Both the position numbers and the translations under genes were made by a program. A stretch of 60,000 bases of DNA, from NCBI GenBank assembly GCA_014529385.2, contig CM043970.1, positions 64,936,496 through 64,996,495 of the forward strand, in the 5' to 3' direction. Of this stretch, positions 21,225 to 32,359 are shown in pieces. This DNA comes from Adiantum capillus-veneris. Lineage: Eukaryota; Streptophyta; Polypodiopsida; Polypodiales; Pteridaceae. The notes below the pieces were generated by a model that saw only the letters and a list, made by a program, of their open reading frames with translations, searched no databases and was not told the DNA's origin. How positions within the stretch are numbered: position 1 is the first letter of the stretch; each line of letters starts with the position of its first letter.

Positions 21225-21490
21225 GGGTTGTATTGTCACTCTCTTTGCATGTATGGCACAAAGGTTGGTATCTTTTAGCACAGAGATGATATGGGCCTCT
21301 GCAACTTCTTGAATTGCCTCCAGCGCCATTGCTTGCATCCTATATTGATTGCCATAGCTTTGGAGCACCTTCTTCACCATGCGATCAAAGGGGGCTCTTC
21401 GAATTAGATGCTCAATTTTCTTTCGGTAGTGTCTAACTTCAGCAAATGCCCTTGCTATTTTGAGATGCCACGGAGGTTTTCTAAATGGCA
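21219..21490 (-). pseudogene. Divergent histone H3-fold protein (H3 variant or CENH3-like), C-terminus lost
   Basis: The minus strand encodes, without a break, about 85 residues aligning to histone H3 from helix alpha-N to after alpha-3: FAEVRHYRKKIEHLIRRAPF (against H3 E-I-R-K-Y-Q-K-S-T-E-L-L-I-R-K-L-P-F), YRMQAMALEAIQEVAEAH, then DTNLCAIHAKRVTIQP, the most diagnostic H3 stretch. Loop 1 has the same length as in canonical H3. The usual R-P-G-T-V-A-L before alpha-N is replaced by KPPWHLKIARAF. About 45% of compared residues look identical, far below any normal plant H3. The last ~12 H3 residues are missing because the sequence joins a Gag fragment at 21219. It could be a decayed CENH3 or other H3 variant. 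Confidence 0.8.
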
Positions 21491-21870
21491 CTTGCACGTT
21501 TGCTGGTGAGCAATGTTTGGGATTCTTTTTTTTTTTTTAATTTGCACCTATTTACATGATTTGGTGCTGAATCTTCTGTCTCTTCTGGCTCCTCATGGTC
21601 CTCCTCTCCCCTTGCCTCCTGATCTTGTGCTATAGGGAGAGCTCCCTGGCTACGGGGTAGTGTCTTCCCCTCCACCGGTACCCAGTGTGTGCGTGGTATC
21701 TCAACATGCTGCCATGGTGGCTCTCTCTTTGACTCACTATCTGTATGAACCACCTGAGCTCTAGATGGTCCTGCTTGTGATTGGTGACATGATAGTTGTT
21801 TTGTATTAGAATCTGATGATGTTGGGCCCTCTTCTTCTTTCCATCTCTCGACATCTTGCTTAACTCACGT
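21491..21870 (-). pseudogene. Probable N-terminal tail of the H3-like protein
   Basis: Upstream on the minus strand a frame stays open from about 21868 to the 13-base A run at 21538-21526. It gives a charged, low-complexity tail (KQDVERWKEEEGPTSSDS, later QEARGEEDHEEPEETEDSAP). After the A run the H3 frame continues in a different phase (NPKHCSPANVQVPFRKPP), so a slip in the A run, or an intron, separates the parts. No ATG is found in the tail frame; it may start at an acceptor-like AG near 21869. The tail is longer and more acidic than a canonical H3 tail. Confidence 0.45.
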
Positions 21871-22281
21871 TGTGGTGTTTGTTGTTGTGCCCACAATGAA
21901 TCTTCTACCCATGATGACTCTTGGGCCCGACTACCATAGCCACTGCTTGAAGAGCACCAAGAACGGCAAAGTGTTCATGGTCCTTTCCTTATGCCTTTAA
22001 GCCATGTTAGCTTCTTGTATCCTTTGGAGAGTGTTTTGTTGGCAGGCGAATGCTCTTTGCAATTTGTTTGGTGCGTGTCATCGGTTATGGTAAGAGCTCA
22101 CCTGTGCTGAAGAAATAAGTGATGACTAATAAGTGGATCTAATATTTATAAGGGTCCATTTTAAACGAGCCATTTTAGAAGGGCTCGTTCACACTATAAT
22201 TTTTACAAAAAGCTATTATTCTTTAGAAGGCTGTCCCAAAATTTTATTAAAAAATATGTAAAGAAGAGTTGGACCCTGCAT
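21871..22281. other. Unassigned gap between two minus-strand gene remnants
   Basis: No coding signal or repeat is recognised. It would contain the 3' end of the unknown gene to the right and upstream sequence of the H3-like gene. Confidence 0.35.
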
Positions 22282-22441
22282 TCACATGTAGTCACTGGCA
22301 ATGAATTCATCTTGACCCTTGCCGCACTCTGCGTTGGCAGCATGCTTGGTGGGGCCTTCCGACATTTTCCACTTGTTGTTGTGCTCTTGACGACTCAATT
22401 TGCACACTTCCCTTGCAATCTTGGATTGTCGCGCACGCTCC
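22282..22441 (-). pseudogene. Unknown gene, candidate last exon
   Basis: The minus strand gives a Lys/Arg- and Gln-rich C-terminus (RARQSKIAREVCKLSRQ, then HNNKWKMSEGPTKHAANAE) ending in TGA at 22284. A pyrimidine-rich stretch and an AG (near 22442) precede it. It follows the exon at 22730-23241 on the same strand; a short piece (TQGMEKSHYQ, near 22580), flanked by AG and GTAAGG, could be an exon between them. No family is recognised. Confidence 0.35.
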
Positions 22442-22729
22442 ATGGTGAGATTATGAGAAGATGTTGTGCAAAAAAACCAGTTCAACATGTCTTTCAAATA
22501 ATTAGATTGCACTATACCACCACCATGTCGAGTTATTTTAAAGTACACCACCCTTACTTGATAATGGGACTTCTCCATGCCTTGCGTGCTAAAAATCTCA
22601 AGAGAACCATATTTGTGTATAAAAAATGCACCATGAGCAAAGAAGATATGTTGTACACATGAGAAAATGGTGTACATTATTAAATGAAAACAATCTCTTG
22701 TAGTAAGTTCACTATGTGACATGGCTTAC

Positions 22730-23241
22730 CATGTAATTTGTGATGTTATTTTCAACCCAAGCAAGGGTTAAGACCTTGGTGAAATCCCCCAAGACTTTTT
22801 GAAATGATTGGCGTTGCTCTTCTGTTGTGATGGTAAGACCCATAAGCTTGACCATTTTATCAAAAGTTTTTCAAATTTGCTTGCGCTTGTTTGCAAGCTT
22901 GCCATTTGAGTCATAGTCAGTAGTAGCTTTACATAATTACTTCTAGAGTTCCCAAAGGTTACCTGCCTTGTGGTTGAAGTTGTTTTGAGCATTAAATTGG
23001 CTTGGTTTTCCTTGGGTTGCTTTCTTCAAAAAGTATATGGAATTTTGTCCACTCATTGACACTTGTTGGGAGATTTCATGCTTCCCCCCCTCCCCCCCCG
23101 TGTTCTTTGCCAGCAACAATTGAAACATTTCCACCATGACAGCCAATGGAATTCAAAAGTGCCTCCACCCTTTTGATCACTTTCTGGGACTTTTCCAATG
23201 GCTTCATTGTGAAAGCATAGTCAATGTGGAGATTCAATAGC
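22730..23241 (-). pseudogene. Unknown gene, internal exon with stops and a G-run frameshift
   Basis: Bounded by an acceptor-like AG (23243-23242) and a consensus donor (GTAAGC, from 22729), the minus strand reads LLNLHIDYAFTMKPLEKSQK and VIKRVEALLNSIGCHGGN. It slips frame in a G run at 23098-23087, continues ISQQVSMSGQNSIYFLKK, passes TAG, TAA and TGA codons in an otherwise coherent frame, and ends FQKVLGDFTKVLTLAWVENN. The peptide is mostly helical in character and matches no family I know. The splice signals point to a cellular gene rather than a retroelement, and the stops to a pseudogene. Confidence 0.45.
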
Positions 23242-23259
23242 CTATCAAAAATGTGCATG

Positions 23260-24800
23260 GATGCATGTAATGTACAAAAATCCCGGGGGATTCACTCTAT
23301 ATATAAAATGGGACGCCACCTGCGAGCGGACAACTTTGATAAAACCCCTATATACAACTCATACTAGGTAATATGACCCCCCTTTCTAAGCTTATACGAC
23401 AATCAATGCAGAAAATTATCATACCCCTATCTTACATATAAAATTTAGGTCTCACATGATCTAACTGAGTAAAACTAGTCAAAGAGCGTTTAGCATAGTG
23501 ATTGACAACGTACTCAGGGACCGCTTATGTTGATAACTAGATGTACCCTCAATGTGTCTTAGTTTGAATTTCAAACTATGTACCCACTCAACTTGCACTC
23601 TAGCTACTCGTCCAATTCTGCCCCATCTAAATTACTAAAAAAACATGGTCATAAAGTTGTGTTAGGTTCTTTGTGTAAATTTGCATCCATACAGACTCTT
23701 TATAGCTTTCATCCCTCAACGAATGAACTATAATCACAAAACAAGCAATTGATACAAAGCAATGTTAGTTCTTGACGGGGTTCTTGCATGGATCTTTGTA
23801 GCTATTGACGCAGAAGTTCAAGAGCAGACTCTTCTGGAAAGCCATGATTTTGAAACACAAAAACTTCCTCTCATTTTTTCCTTTTCTCACTTCTCCCCCC
23901 CCCCCAAACCAATAAATATGATACCCCCTCTCTTATTTTTAAGCTTGGGAGATAAAGTATTGGGGGCATGCCCCTAACTTATACGCTTATGTAACTTGTA
24001 AAAAAACCCCATTTCCTTGTACTTACGTGGTGCGGTAAGTTTTCCATGGTGAATCCCTTGGGACAAAAATGTACATTCGATAGAGGAAAGGGAAATATTG
24101 AACTTCAAGCCTTGTCCTTTTATGCACGATCTGGGGCATTGAGCATGGGACATCTCAAAACCGACGCTTCCCATTCTCTACACTCATCTCCAACATCAAG
24201 ATTTTCCAATCCTTCCTCTCCATCCTCTTGCCATGGAAGCATTGAACCGCCCTTTGTAGAGTTCTTATGTGCTTTTTGTCTGTTAGGTTTGTACCCCCAA
24301 GTGAAAAATGGACAAGGAAAGAAAGAAGAAGCCCGCTGTTTGCAACTAAGCAAACACTTTATGGTCTTCAAGTCCCTGCCTATGTGCAACTCCACATCAA
24401 ATCTATCAAAACCCTTAACCTCCAATTTCTCACCTGCAAGTTGGGAGTGTATTACTTATGTGATCCATGGAGTTCTCTCAAAAATCCATGAAAGTTCTCC
24501 ATTAGTCTCTTTGGGCACCTCAATAGCACCCAACTACCAAATGTCTTTCTCTGATTGCACACTAAAAGATGGGGTGGGAGATGGCTCAACTAAATCTCTT
24601 TGCTTACTTTGCAACATGGCTTCATTCATTAGAGTGATACTTAGCCTCTCTAACCGTTAACCTTTCACTATTTGACACTCATCGAGTTTCATCACAAAAG
24701 CAACCTTTGTGCCAAGCACTGGAAAACAAGTAGAGGAAATACCTTAGACTTCAAAGTCTAAGATAAGAACAACACAACCGAAAGAAATAAGTATATTATG
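23260..24800. other. Region between exons of the unknown gene; no convincing exon
   Basis: If the flanking exons belong to one gene, this is intron plus unrecognised exons. A minus-strand stretch (24425-24120) is open for 101 codons, and a plus-strand stretch (24046-24660) for 204, without recognisable motifs. A C-rich pair of runs lies at 23086-23099. Confidence 0.35.
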
Positions 24801-24804
24801 TCAC

Positions 24805-25476
24805 CTTCCTTTTGAGGTCCACAAAAATATTGTTCCACATTGTGTAAGGGAAGCCCTTGTCCAAAGGTGTTATGGAATTTTTCCTACATTTTCCCCTTTC
24901 GTTTGATGTGTATGAAGCATAAAGGAAAGCTAGCATTGTTTCCTCAATGTGTAGGTATGCACCAATGGAGGAGAACACGTCTTGGTTTGTGGCCTTCTTT
25001 GCAAGGTTGACCTTCTGCGAAACGGGAAACATGTTCTCCACAATGCCACTCTCTTTGAGGGCATCCTTTAGGAGTTGAAAATTAACCTTGTAGGGTTTGG
25101 TGTCAATCCCAACCTCATCACAAGCTTGTTGCACATAATCTTCATTAACCACATTCTCAATTTGTGCATAAGGTCCTTGGTGACTGCATCCCTAATGTGC
25201 TTCCCCCCAAGTGATTGTAAGATAGAAATTACATCATGGGTATTGAGACAACTAGTGAGAAGTTTGACTTGATCATCTTGGCTTGTTCCATCACATGCCT
25301 CCTGGATTAAGTTTCTAGCAACCAATAAGATAAATGTTAGCGAGAATAGTGTAAAATAAAAATGTATCTTGCAAGTGAAGAACAAATCACCTTGTGGCTG
25401 TCACTTGTTGTTTACGTGCTCCACCAGAATGTGCAAGGGTTTCAATGGATGAAAATGTGCACTTGCGTTCCCTTGC
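24805..25476 (-). pseudogene. Unknown gene, two spliced exons (25476-25391 and 25314-24805)
   Basis: Exon A (25476-25391) reads ARERKCTFSSIETLAHSGGA and ends AAG before a GTGATT donor. Exon B starts after an AG at 25315. Joining them keeps one frame (...VTATR then NLIQEACDGTSQDDQ). Exon B continues LLTSCLNTHDVISILQSLGG and AVTKDLMHK, then needs one extra base near 25150 to continue NEDYVQQACDEVGIDTKPYK and VFSSIGAYLHIEETMLAFLY, ending DLKRK at a GTGACA donor. The frame-preserving splice supports a genuine eukaryotic gene; the one-base slip suggests decay or a sequence error. Function unknown; no catalytic motif is seen. Confidence 0.5.
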
Positions 25477-26900
25477 CTTAAGGGGTGTTGTTAACTAATC
25501 CCACGTTAGTTAACAGAAGCTGCTAAAGAGCGAAGCCTTATGAATGCACAACAAAGATGAATATGAAGAAGCAATGAAGGTCGGAGTTACACACTTTTCA
25601 CATTTTTTCGAAATGGCCATGTATTGTACTTTCTCGAATTATTTAGTCATTGTGGTAATTGTAACGTGTTACCGGCTCAATAAGAGTTCCAAGATGTAAA
25701 GAATAGGTCAGCTAGTGTACCTAGGTTGCAGATACAGTAAGTTGTAGAGTCTCAAAGGTCTTGGGCATCGAGACATTACACATTTTAAACCTTGGATAAG
25801 GTATAAAAGCCAACTTTGTAAAGATTTTATTAAGTTTTTGGATAAGAAATACACAGTGTGAGCTAACAACACTCACTTCTCTCCTTCTCATGCTTCCTGA
25901 TTCCTTGTCGGTTGTCACATTGCAGTGTCCTCTGTTGCGTTGCAACCATATGTTAGAGCTCTACGCATTGACGTAAACATATGAAGGTGAATCATAGATT
26001 TTTGTGCCACCAATCCGTGGCCTAAGATCATCATAAGAAGTAATTTAAGCCAGGAAATCACAAAATAAGCATAGGCATCATTGCTAAGCATTTAGATGCA
26101 TTCGGGGTCAGAAACGACTAGGTTAAAATCTCATTGCTATTAATAATCGTATTTTTTACACTTCATCAAAAGTGAGATTTGAGACCATAAGCATGTGTGC
26201 TTAGGTCTTATATACTTGTCCTAGAAGTTTCATAACATTCGGATGTCGTTTGATATTGTAACGGTCATGTTTTGTTTGTCGATTAGTGACTAGCTTTTGA
26301 TGACTTAGGTCATTTGAGTGTCGCTTGTGTTAGATGGGAGTTGTCTGTTGTTTTCCAAGATATTGACACTCTCTTGTAGCCTCTATGCACTAGTTGAGTC
26401 CGCTTCATCCCATGGATTGACAATTATGTTCATGGTTCTCGCCATGTCTACAATAAGATAAGAGTGAGGTTAGGAAACCCATCCACATTCAGCGTCGTTG
26501 TTTTCGGGGATGAATAGACCTAAACTAGGGAAAACAAGAGCATCTTGTGTAGTTGTCCTTTAACTTTCTCTAGGATTACTTAAAGTTAAACTTTCTCTTT
26601 AAAACCGCATAGCTTAAGAGTGTCGTCTTTTGCTGTGTAGAGGTAGCTTGGAAGTAAATTTTACTTGCTAAGTACCTTGTGGGATTGTAGGATTAGGTTA
26701 GGATTTTGAGAATGATTGATGGACAAGACAAGTTTTAAGATCAAGGCTCCGAAAACCATAAAAAACAACAAAACAAATGTTTGGACACCTTGCACAACCC
26801 AATTGTAGTAGAACCTAGGAGTATGGTAAGTAGAATCCGAGGTGGGATATCTCAATTCATTGTTCACTCCAAAAGAATCATTTATGAGTTGTTTATGTGA
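25477..26900. other. Unassigned AT-rich sequence
   Basis: The start of the unknown minus-strand gene may lie here, but no upstream exon is clear. No repeats or RNA genes were seen. Confidence 0.35.
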
Positions 26901-27099
26901 AGTTGTAAAATTTTAGGTCTACGGCTTGAAACAACATCAAAAGACTGTCAACCATTGAAACCGGCTGGAGATTATGCTCATAAAAGTGTATGAACCAGTG
27001 GGTAACCATAAGGATGCATTTGAGGTAAATTTTCAAGAGTTTGTAAAAACTTAGATTATTTATATTTTCTTGAGAATTTACGCCAAATTAAGTTTTGAC

Positions 27100-27780
27100 T
27101 TGACTCTGTGGCTTAAAACATGTCACAAAAAGACTTGACTAGTGAAAAAATTGCAAAAAGTGTTCATTTTAGGCCAAAAGTAAATAATCACAATTATTTA
27201 CTTTTAGCTCAAAATTGATCAAGGCTGATACCAGAGACTCTATGTATGATTACAAACATCTTTTGTGAAGGCTCCTAGAGTTTGGATCACCAAACAGACC
27301 AAAACCTTGATAAAAAATGAAATTTGTACTGATTGTCGAGAAATTGAGTTTCAATTGATAAATCTTGTTCAAATTTTGTGAAACTTGACTAAGAGGCTTC
27401 AAACATGTCACGAAAGACTGACCATTGAAAAATTTGCAAAAAGTGTTCATTTTAGGCCAAAAGTAAATAATTAGGATTATTTACCTTTAGCTCAAAATTG
27501 ATCAAGATTGATACCAGAGACTCTATGCATGATTGCAAACATCTTTTGTGAAGGCTCATAGAGTTTGGATCACCAAACAGACCTAAAACTTGATAAAAAT
27601 TGAAGTCTGTACTGATTGTCTCGAGAAATTGAGTTTGACTTGATAAATCTTGTTCAAATTTGGTGAAATTTGACTCAGAGGCTTAGTTTGAAGTGTTTAA
27701 CATGTGTGTATGTCCAGATGATAAAAAATATGTTAAAATTTACCAGAAGTAAATAATCATAATTATTTACTTTTGTCGGA
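27100..27780 (+). repeat. ~283-bp tandem repeat with AAGTAAATAAT hairpins
   Basis: The stretch from TGTTCATTTTAGGCCAAAAG at 27161 is repeated from 27444 with high similarity through about 27680. Each unit begins with a 13+13 bp inverted repeat (AAAAGTAAATAAT, a 4-base loop, ATTATTTACTTTT) at 27176-27205, 27459-27488 and 27745-27774. The starts are 283 and 286 bp apart. The third copy shares only the hairpin. Confidence 0.9.
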
Positions 27781-28227
27781 TTTTCCCTCTGGTTTATCGG
27801 AGTCTTGTTATTTTAGGATCCAAGAGGTCCTAGAGGGAGCATGTGTCTTGCCTGAGTCTCTCGTGGTAGACATTTTTAGTTAGTTTGGTATAGTTGTTGT
27901 TGGTGGTGTTTGAGTGGTTGAGGTGGTGTAAAAGAGTTTACTAGTCAGTGTGTGGGAGTAAAGTGTTTTTCTACGCATAGTTGCAAAACCCCATATGATG
28001 AGTAGGAGTAGTTGTAGATAGGACATGTGATTGTGATCTAGAGCTATCCACCATCGAGTTATTTGCTTGTATGCTTGTTTGTATTTGTGATCTCTGACAG
28101 TTGCTTTTTAGGGATAACATGCAATAAACAAGTCTCAATAGACCATTGTGCATGGATGAATGATGATGAGCATAAAAGAACACATATGCAAGATATTTGG
28201 ATGAGAAAATTGCAATTTTGCATCTAC

Positions 28228-29381
28228 AGACATCATACATGTATGATGTCTTAGGGCCTAGTAAGAGACCAGATTTTCCAAAACAGATTGTACCAGAGTG
28301 TTCTAAAGGGGTGTTTTACCCCAAGTACACCTTGAGACTAAAGTTTTGGCCCACATTTGGCCCCTAAAAGATAAAAGCCATGTGTTGAAAACAGACAAAG
28401 TAAAAAGTTTGTGATTATGTGCATAATTTGCATGGGAAATTGGTAAGAGTGCTTGGGAAGCAGTGCTAAAGACTTGTGGGTAAAATTTGGACAAAAATCC
28501 ATTAGTAGACATCATACGCATATGATGTCTCAAGGGTGCTTGTGGCAATCAAACTGAACTTTTGACTTGATACCCATACTCTGCATGTTGTATAGAGCAC
28601 ATACATCAAGTTTCACTTCATTTGGATAAATAGACTGAGTATTGAGAGAGTTTTACTCTTTCCATAAAGTTTCCTGGTAAAAATTGATGATAAGGTGCAA
28701 TTATGATATCCAAATTTTGTTGTGAGCACATGTGCATGTTGTACACATCAAGGGGCACCTAGAAAAGAAACAGAGCTTTCTTATAACAACCTAGACATCA
28801 TACGCATATGATGTTTGAGAGGCTTGATTTTGGGTTAAAAGGCATATTTTTGTGATCCATTGTGTTTAAAAGCATCTAAGAAGTAAATAGGCCAAGTCCC
28901 ATTGGATTTGAAGCAATTTAGGGCTTGTAGAGACCAAGAGACGGATATAGGAAAATTGAATGCTTGATTTGACCATATCTAGCACAAAAGGTTTGCAAAT
29001 TGCATTTTAAAAGTTCCATTGAGTTGTTTGTGTGGCGGAGGTGGAGTAAAGCTCACTTCATTTTGACTAGATAGACATCATACGCATATGATGTCTCAAG
29101 AGCATATTTAGTGACCAGAATTGACAACAGAGCTCACCAGGGTGTTGAGCACCCCAAAGAAATCTTAAGAACCAACTTTTACCCAATTTGCATCCTTTTT
29201 GGCTTAGTTAGACCTCCAGTGAAGTTGGCAGTGACCAAGGTTGACATAGGAGAGACTGACCTACCTACAGGGGTTACAACTCTAAAGTAAGCCTAGATTT
29301 GGAGTAAGAACATCAGGGAAAGTGCATGATACAAGTTTAAGTCATTTTTGAGAATTTAGACATCATACACATATGATGTCT
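28228..29381 (+). repeat. Periodic 24-bp palindromes (AGACATCATAC..ATGATGTCT), ~283 bp apart
   Basis: Five copies of a 24-bp palindrome occur at 28228, 28507, 28793, 29073 and 29358, spaced 279, 286, 280 and 285 bp. The first is a perfect palindrome; the others differ only in the centre or one edge base. The sequence between them is largely different, with weak similarity between units 1 and 4 (ACCAGAGTGTT/ACCAGGGTGTT near GTTTTACCCC/GAGCACCCC). The spacing equals the period of the hairpin array just upstream. Confidence 0.92.
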
Positions 29382-29689
29382 ATAGGCCCAGCTCAGTGCT
29401 CAGATTGAGAATTTGCTGCTCCAAAAGTCTCCCCTATGATTCTAGGATTCCATCAATCTTATCAGGTTAGGGCTCAAGACTCATATGAGAGTCCTATCTT
29501 TATATACAGTAGTAAGTGAGAATTACTGATTTGACAAAGAATTGCAGAGTCAAGGTTTTGAACAAACAACCAAAACCAAGGAATCGGCAAAAGTGGGTGA
29601 TCAGTTGGAATTGCAAAAAAGTACTTTACTAGTTTGAAAAGCGGCTTGAAAGAAACTCAGAACAAAAGAGCAACTGCAAGCAGACTTCT

Positions 29690-30500
29690 AGGTAAGATGT
29701 TTGGGTTGACAGTGTTTGTGTCAAGGCAATACCACCATCACACTGCTTAAACTGTATGCCCAAGTAATGATGCAACACCCTCAAATCTTTCATCTTGAAA
29801 GTAGCATTCAAATCAGCCTTAAATTCAACAATATGTCTCTCATTTGGTCTAGTGATTAGCAAATCATCTACATAAAGAACCACAATGAGAAGTACATCAC
29901 CCTCATGCTTTACATACAATGTGCTTTCTGTTGGATTGTTACAAAAGCCTTGTTTGACCAATTGAGTGTCAGCTTTCTCATACCAAGCACAAGGATATTG
30001 CTTCAACCCATACAAAGCCTTCTTACATCTACACACTTTGTCATCGTCCTTTCTTGGCAAAACCGTGAGGCTGCGTTACATAAACTTCCTCAAATATGTC
30101 ACCATTCAAGAAAGCAGCAACAATGTCTGATTGATGTACATCCCAACCAAAATGAGTTGTCAATGCACATAGAAAACGCATAGTAGTCATAAGACAAGTG
30201 GGAGCAAAAGTCTCTTCATAATCTATGCCTTTTTGCTGTGCATAACCCTTTGCAACAAGTCGAGCCTTATGGCGATCAATCTCACCATCCGGCTTGCGTT
30301 TCAACTTGTAAACCCACTTCGTACCAATGGCCTTTTTCCAGGAGTCAAATCACATAAAGTCCATGTGTCATTTTCTATAAGTGCATCATATTTTGATTGC
30401 ATGGTAGCCATCTAATTTTCTGAATTTTGTGCTTCATCAAAAGATAGAGGTTCCTCAACATCATGTAAGCCAGACACAGCCAAAGCATAACAATATGATG
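29690..30500 (-). pseudogene. Copia reverse transcriptase (3' truncated)
   Basis: The minus strand reads [20 protein letters not shown] and [28 protein letters not shown], then after a frameshift near 30050 KALYGLKQYPCAWYEKAD, LYVDDLLI (intact YVDD, about 29885-29862) and YLGIQFKQCDGGIAL. Similarity to the sister copy ends near 29690 (SYLE). Confidence 0.92.
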
Positions 30501-31735
30501 CATAAGATGCATGGCCAAAGCCTCAATGAGTACGACTAGACAAAGGTGCATCCAATTTATTGTCACACATGTATGCACCATCCATTTTGGCATACCTCTA
30601 GCCTGCTCATTTTCAGCCCTTTCCTCATCAAGTACATCATGTACATCTGCATGAGTAATAGGCTGATCTGTAACATTTTTGAAAACCCCCATAGGTTGTA
30701 CATTTGCCTCATTGGAATTTACTTTCAAACTTCCACCACTGAAAAGAGGCAACAAAGTGTCATAAATGTCTTGTGAGCTTACATTATTGTCTCTAGTACA
30801 TGACAGCAAGGGCTTAACACAATCTTCCACAAATACTACATCCTGTGAAACCAAAATACACTTTGTTTGTGGATGATAGAACCTGTAACCTTTGCTTTCA
30901 TCATTATAACCAACAAAGATACATTTGACAGTCTTATCATCCAATTTTCAGCGCTGTGTTTGTGGCACCAAAGCATATGTCAAACATCCAAAAACACGCA
31001 TGTGCTTAATAGAAGGCTTTCTATCATGCCATGCTTCATGTGGAGTAATATACTGCAAAACTTTTGTAGGACACTTGTTAAGTACATGAGTGACACACAT
31101 GATGGCCTCAAGCCAAAAAGAATGCGACAAAGCTTGATTTTCGACCATACATCGTGCCATTTTCGTAAGTGATCTATTTTTCCTCTTAGCAACACCATTT
31201 TGCTGAGGTGTATAAGACACTGTACATTGGTGTTCTATTCCTTGACTAGCCAGAAATGCATTAAATTCATGAGACATATATACTCCCCCCCTCGATCGGA
31301 ACGGAGGGTTCCCATAGCACATTTCGATACATTTTCAACCATAGCCAGAAATTGTTTGAAGCACATAAAAACTTCGGACTTCGCTTTAAGCGGAAATACC
31401 CATGCATGCTTGGAGTAATCATCAATGAAAGTCATGAAGTAGACGTAATTTCCCAAGGACGGAGTTTGCATGGGCCCACAAACATTACTATGCACAAGCT
31501 GCAACGTGCATGTAGCCCTAACTGAACCATCCTTTGGAAACTTATAACACTGCATTTTACCCAAAATACAGCCTTCACAAACATGTTTGACTGGTGCTTC
31601 AAGAGGCGGCAAAGAAGAAACCGTATCAGATTTTGGCAAACGCAGTAAACTAGCAAAATTTATATGCCCAAAATGTGCATGCCACAGCTTTGCATATGAA
31701 ACAACCCTTGAGTCTGTAACTGCATCTGCAAAATT
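30500..31735 (-). pseudogene. Copia integrase (GAG-pre-integrase, DDE core, C-terminal region)
   Basis: Minus-strand motifs in order are LWHAHFGHINFASLLRLPKS (about 31690-31630), CEGCILGKM (zinc cysteines), LVHSNVCGPM (first catalytic Asp replaced by Asn), LRSDRGGEY (second Asp present), PQQNGVAKRKNRSL (catalytic Glu replaced by Lys) and FLDV/FGCLTY-type text. The C-terminal piece (30944-30590) has CIFVGYNDESKGYRFYHPQ. With two of three catalytic residues lost and a frameshift near 31300, this integrase is dead. Intact versions insert the cDNA into chromosomes. Confidence 0.92.
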
Positions 31736-32359
31736 TTATCCACACTTATCATAGAAAGTGAGCTTATACAGCCCACGACACAAAAGGCCAGATGCAACAA
31801 TTTCATCACCAAAACTGAGATCATGAACTGTACATCTATCATCCACAAATTTGACTACAAGTCCAAGTCTAGCAAGTGCAGATACAAACAAAAGATTCTT
31901 CTTGATCCTAGGTATATAAAGTGCATCAACAAGTGTGAAAGAACTACCATTTGTAGCAGTAAGCACAATCTTTCCAATTCCCTGAACAAGATAAGAGGCA
32001 TTGTTGGCACAAGTGACTGAATTCCCATGAGGGACAGACTCGAGAGAGGGGAACAATTCACGATGTGAGGTAATGTGCTTTGTAGCACCACTGTCGAAAT
32101 ACCACACATGTGAATCTGCAGCAACCGACATGCATGCATCATGAACAACAGGATTGTAAGTGCACTCTGCACTAGAAGCCCATTCTGCATCAACATCAAC
32201 ATCATAGTCTCCTTTCACAGAAGACTCAACATTGGCTGCATTTGTAGTGAAACCAGCACTTGTAGTGGAACCACCCTCTTTCTTCTTAGCCTCTTTGGCC
32301 TTCAACTTAGGACACTGCTTGATCAAGTGATCATTAGCTTTACAATAATGGCAACGCAT
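31736..32359 (-). pseudogene. Copia zinc knuckle and aspartic protease
   Basis: A 207-codon open stretch starts with the knuckle CHYCKANDHLIKQC (32353-32312), then a Lys-rich linker, and the protease with WYFDSGATKHI, whose D-S-G active site (about 32105-32080) is intact. The frame ends at the GAG-pre-integrase boundary. The protease processes the copia polyprotein. This is the best preserved part of the element. Confidence 0.92.

Noticed and set aside
21042-21278. Single plus-strand protein spanning Gag and the end at 21278
   Set aside because: Only the part to about 21224 is Gag; the rest is the antisense of the histone-H3 fold.
24046-24660. Plus-strand open frame of 204 codons
   Set aside because: No motif or family resemblance, and composition like other spurious frames here. 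It lies opposite a possible minus-strand coding stretch and between exons of a minus-strand gene.
28228-29381. CRISPR-like regular palindromic repeats
   Set aside because: The spacing is about 283 bp, far above CRISPR spacers, the sequence is plant nuclear, and no cas genes are present. It is better described as a degenerate tandem array.
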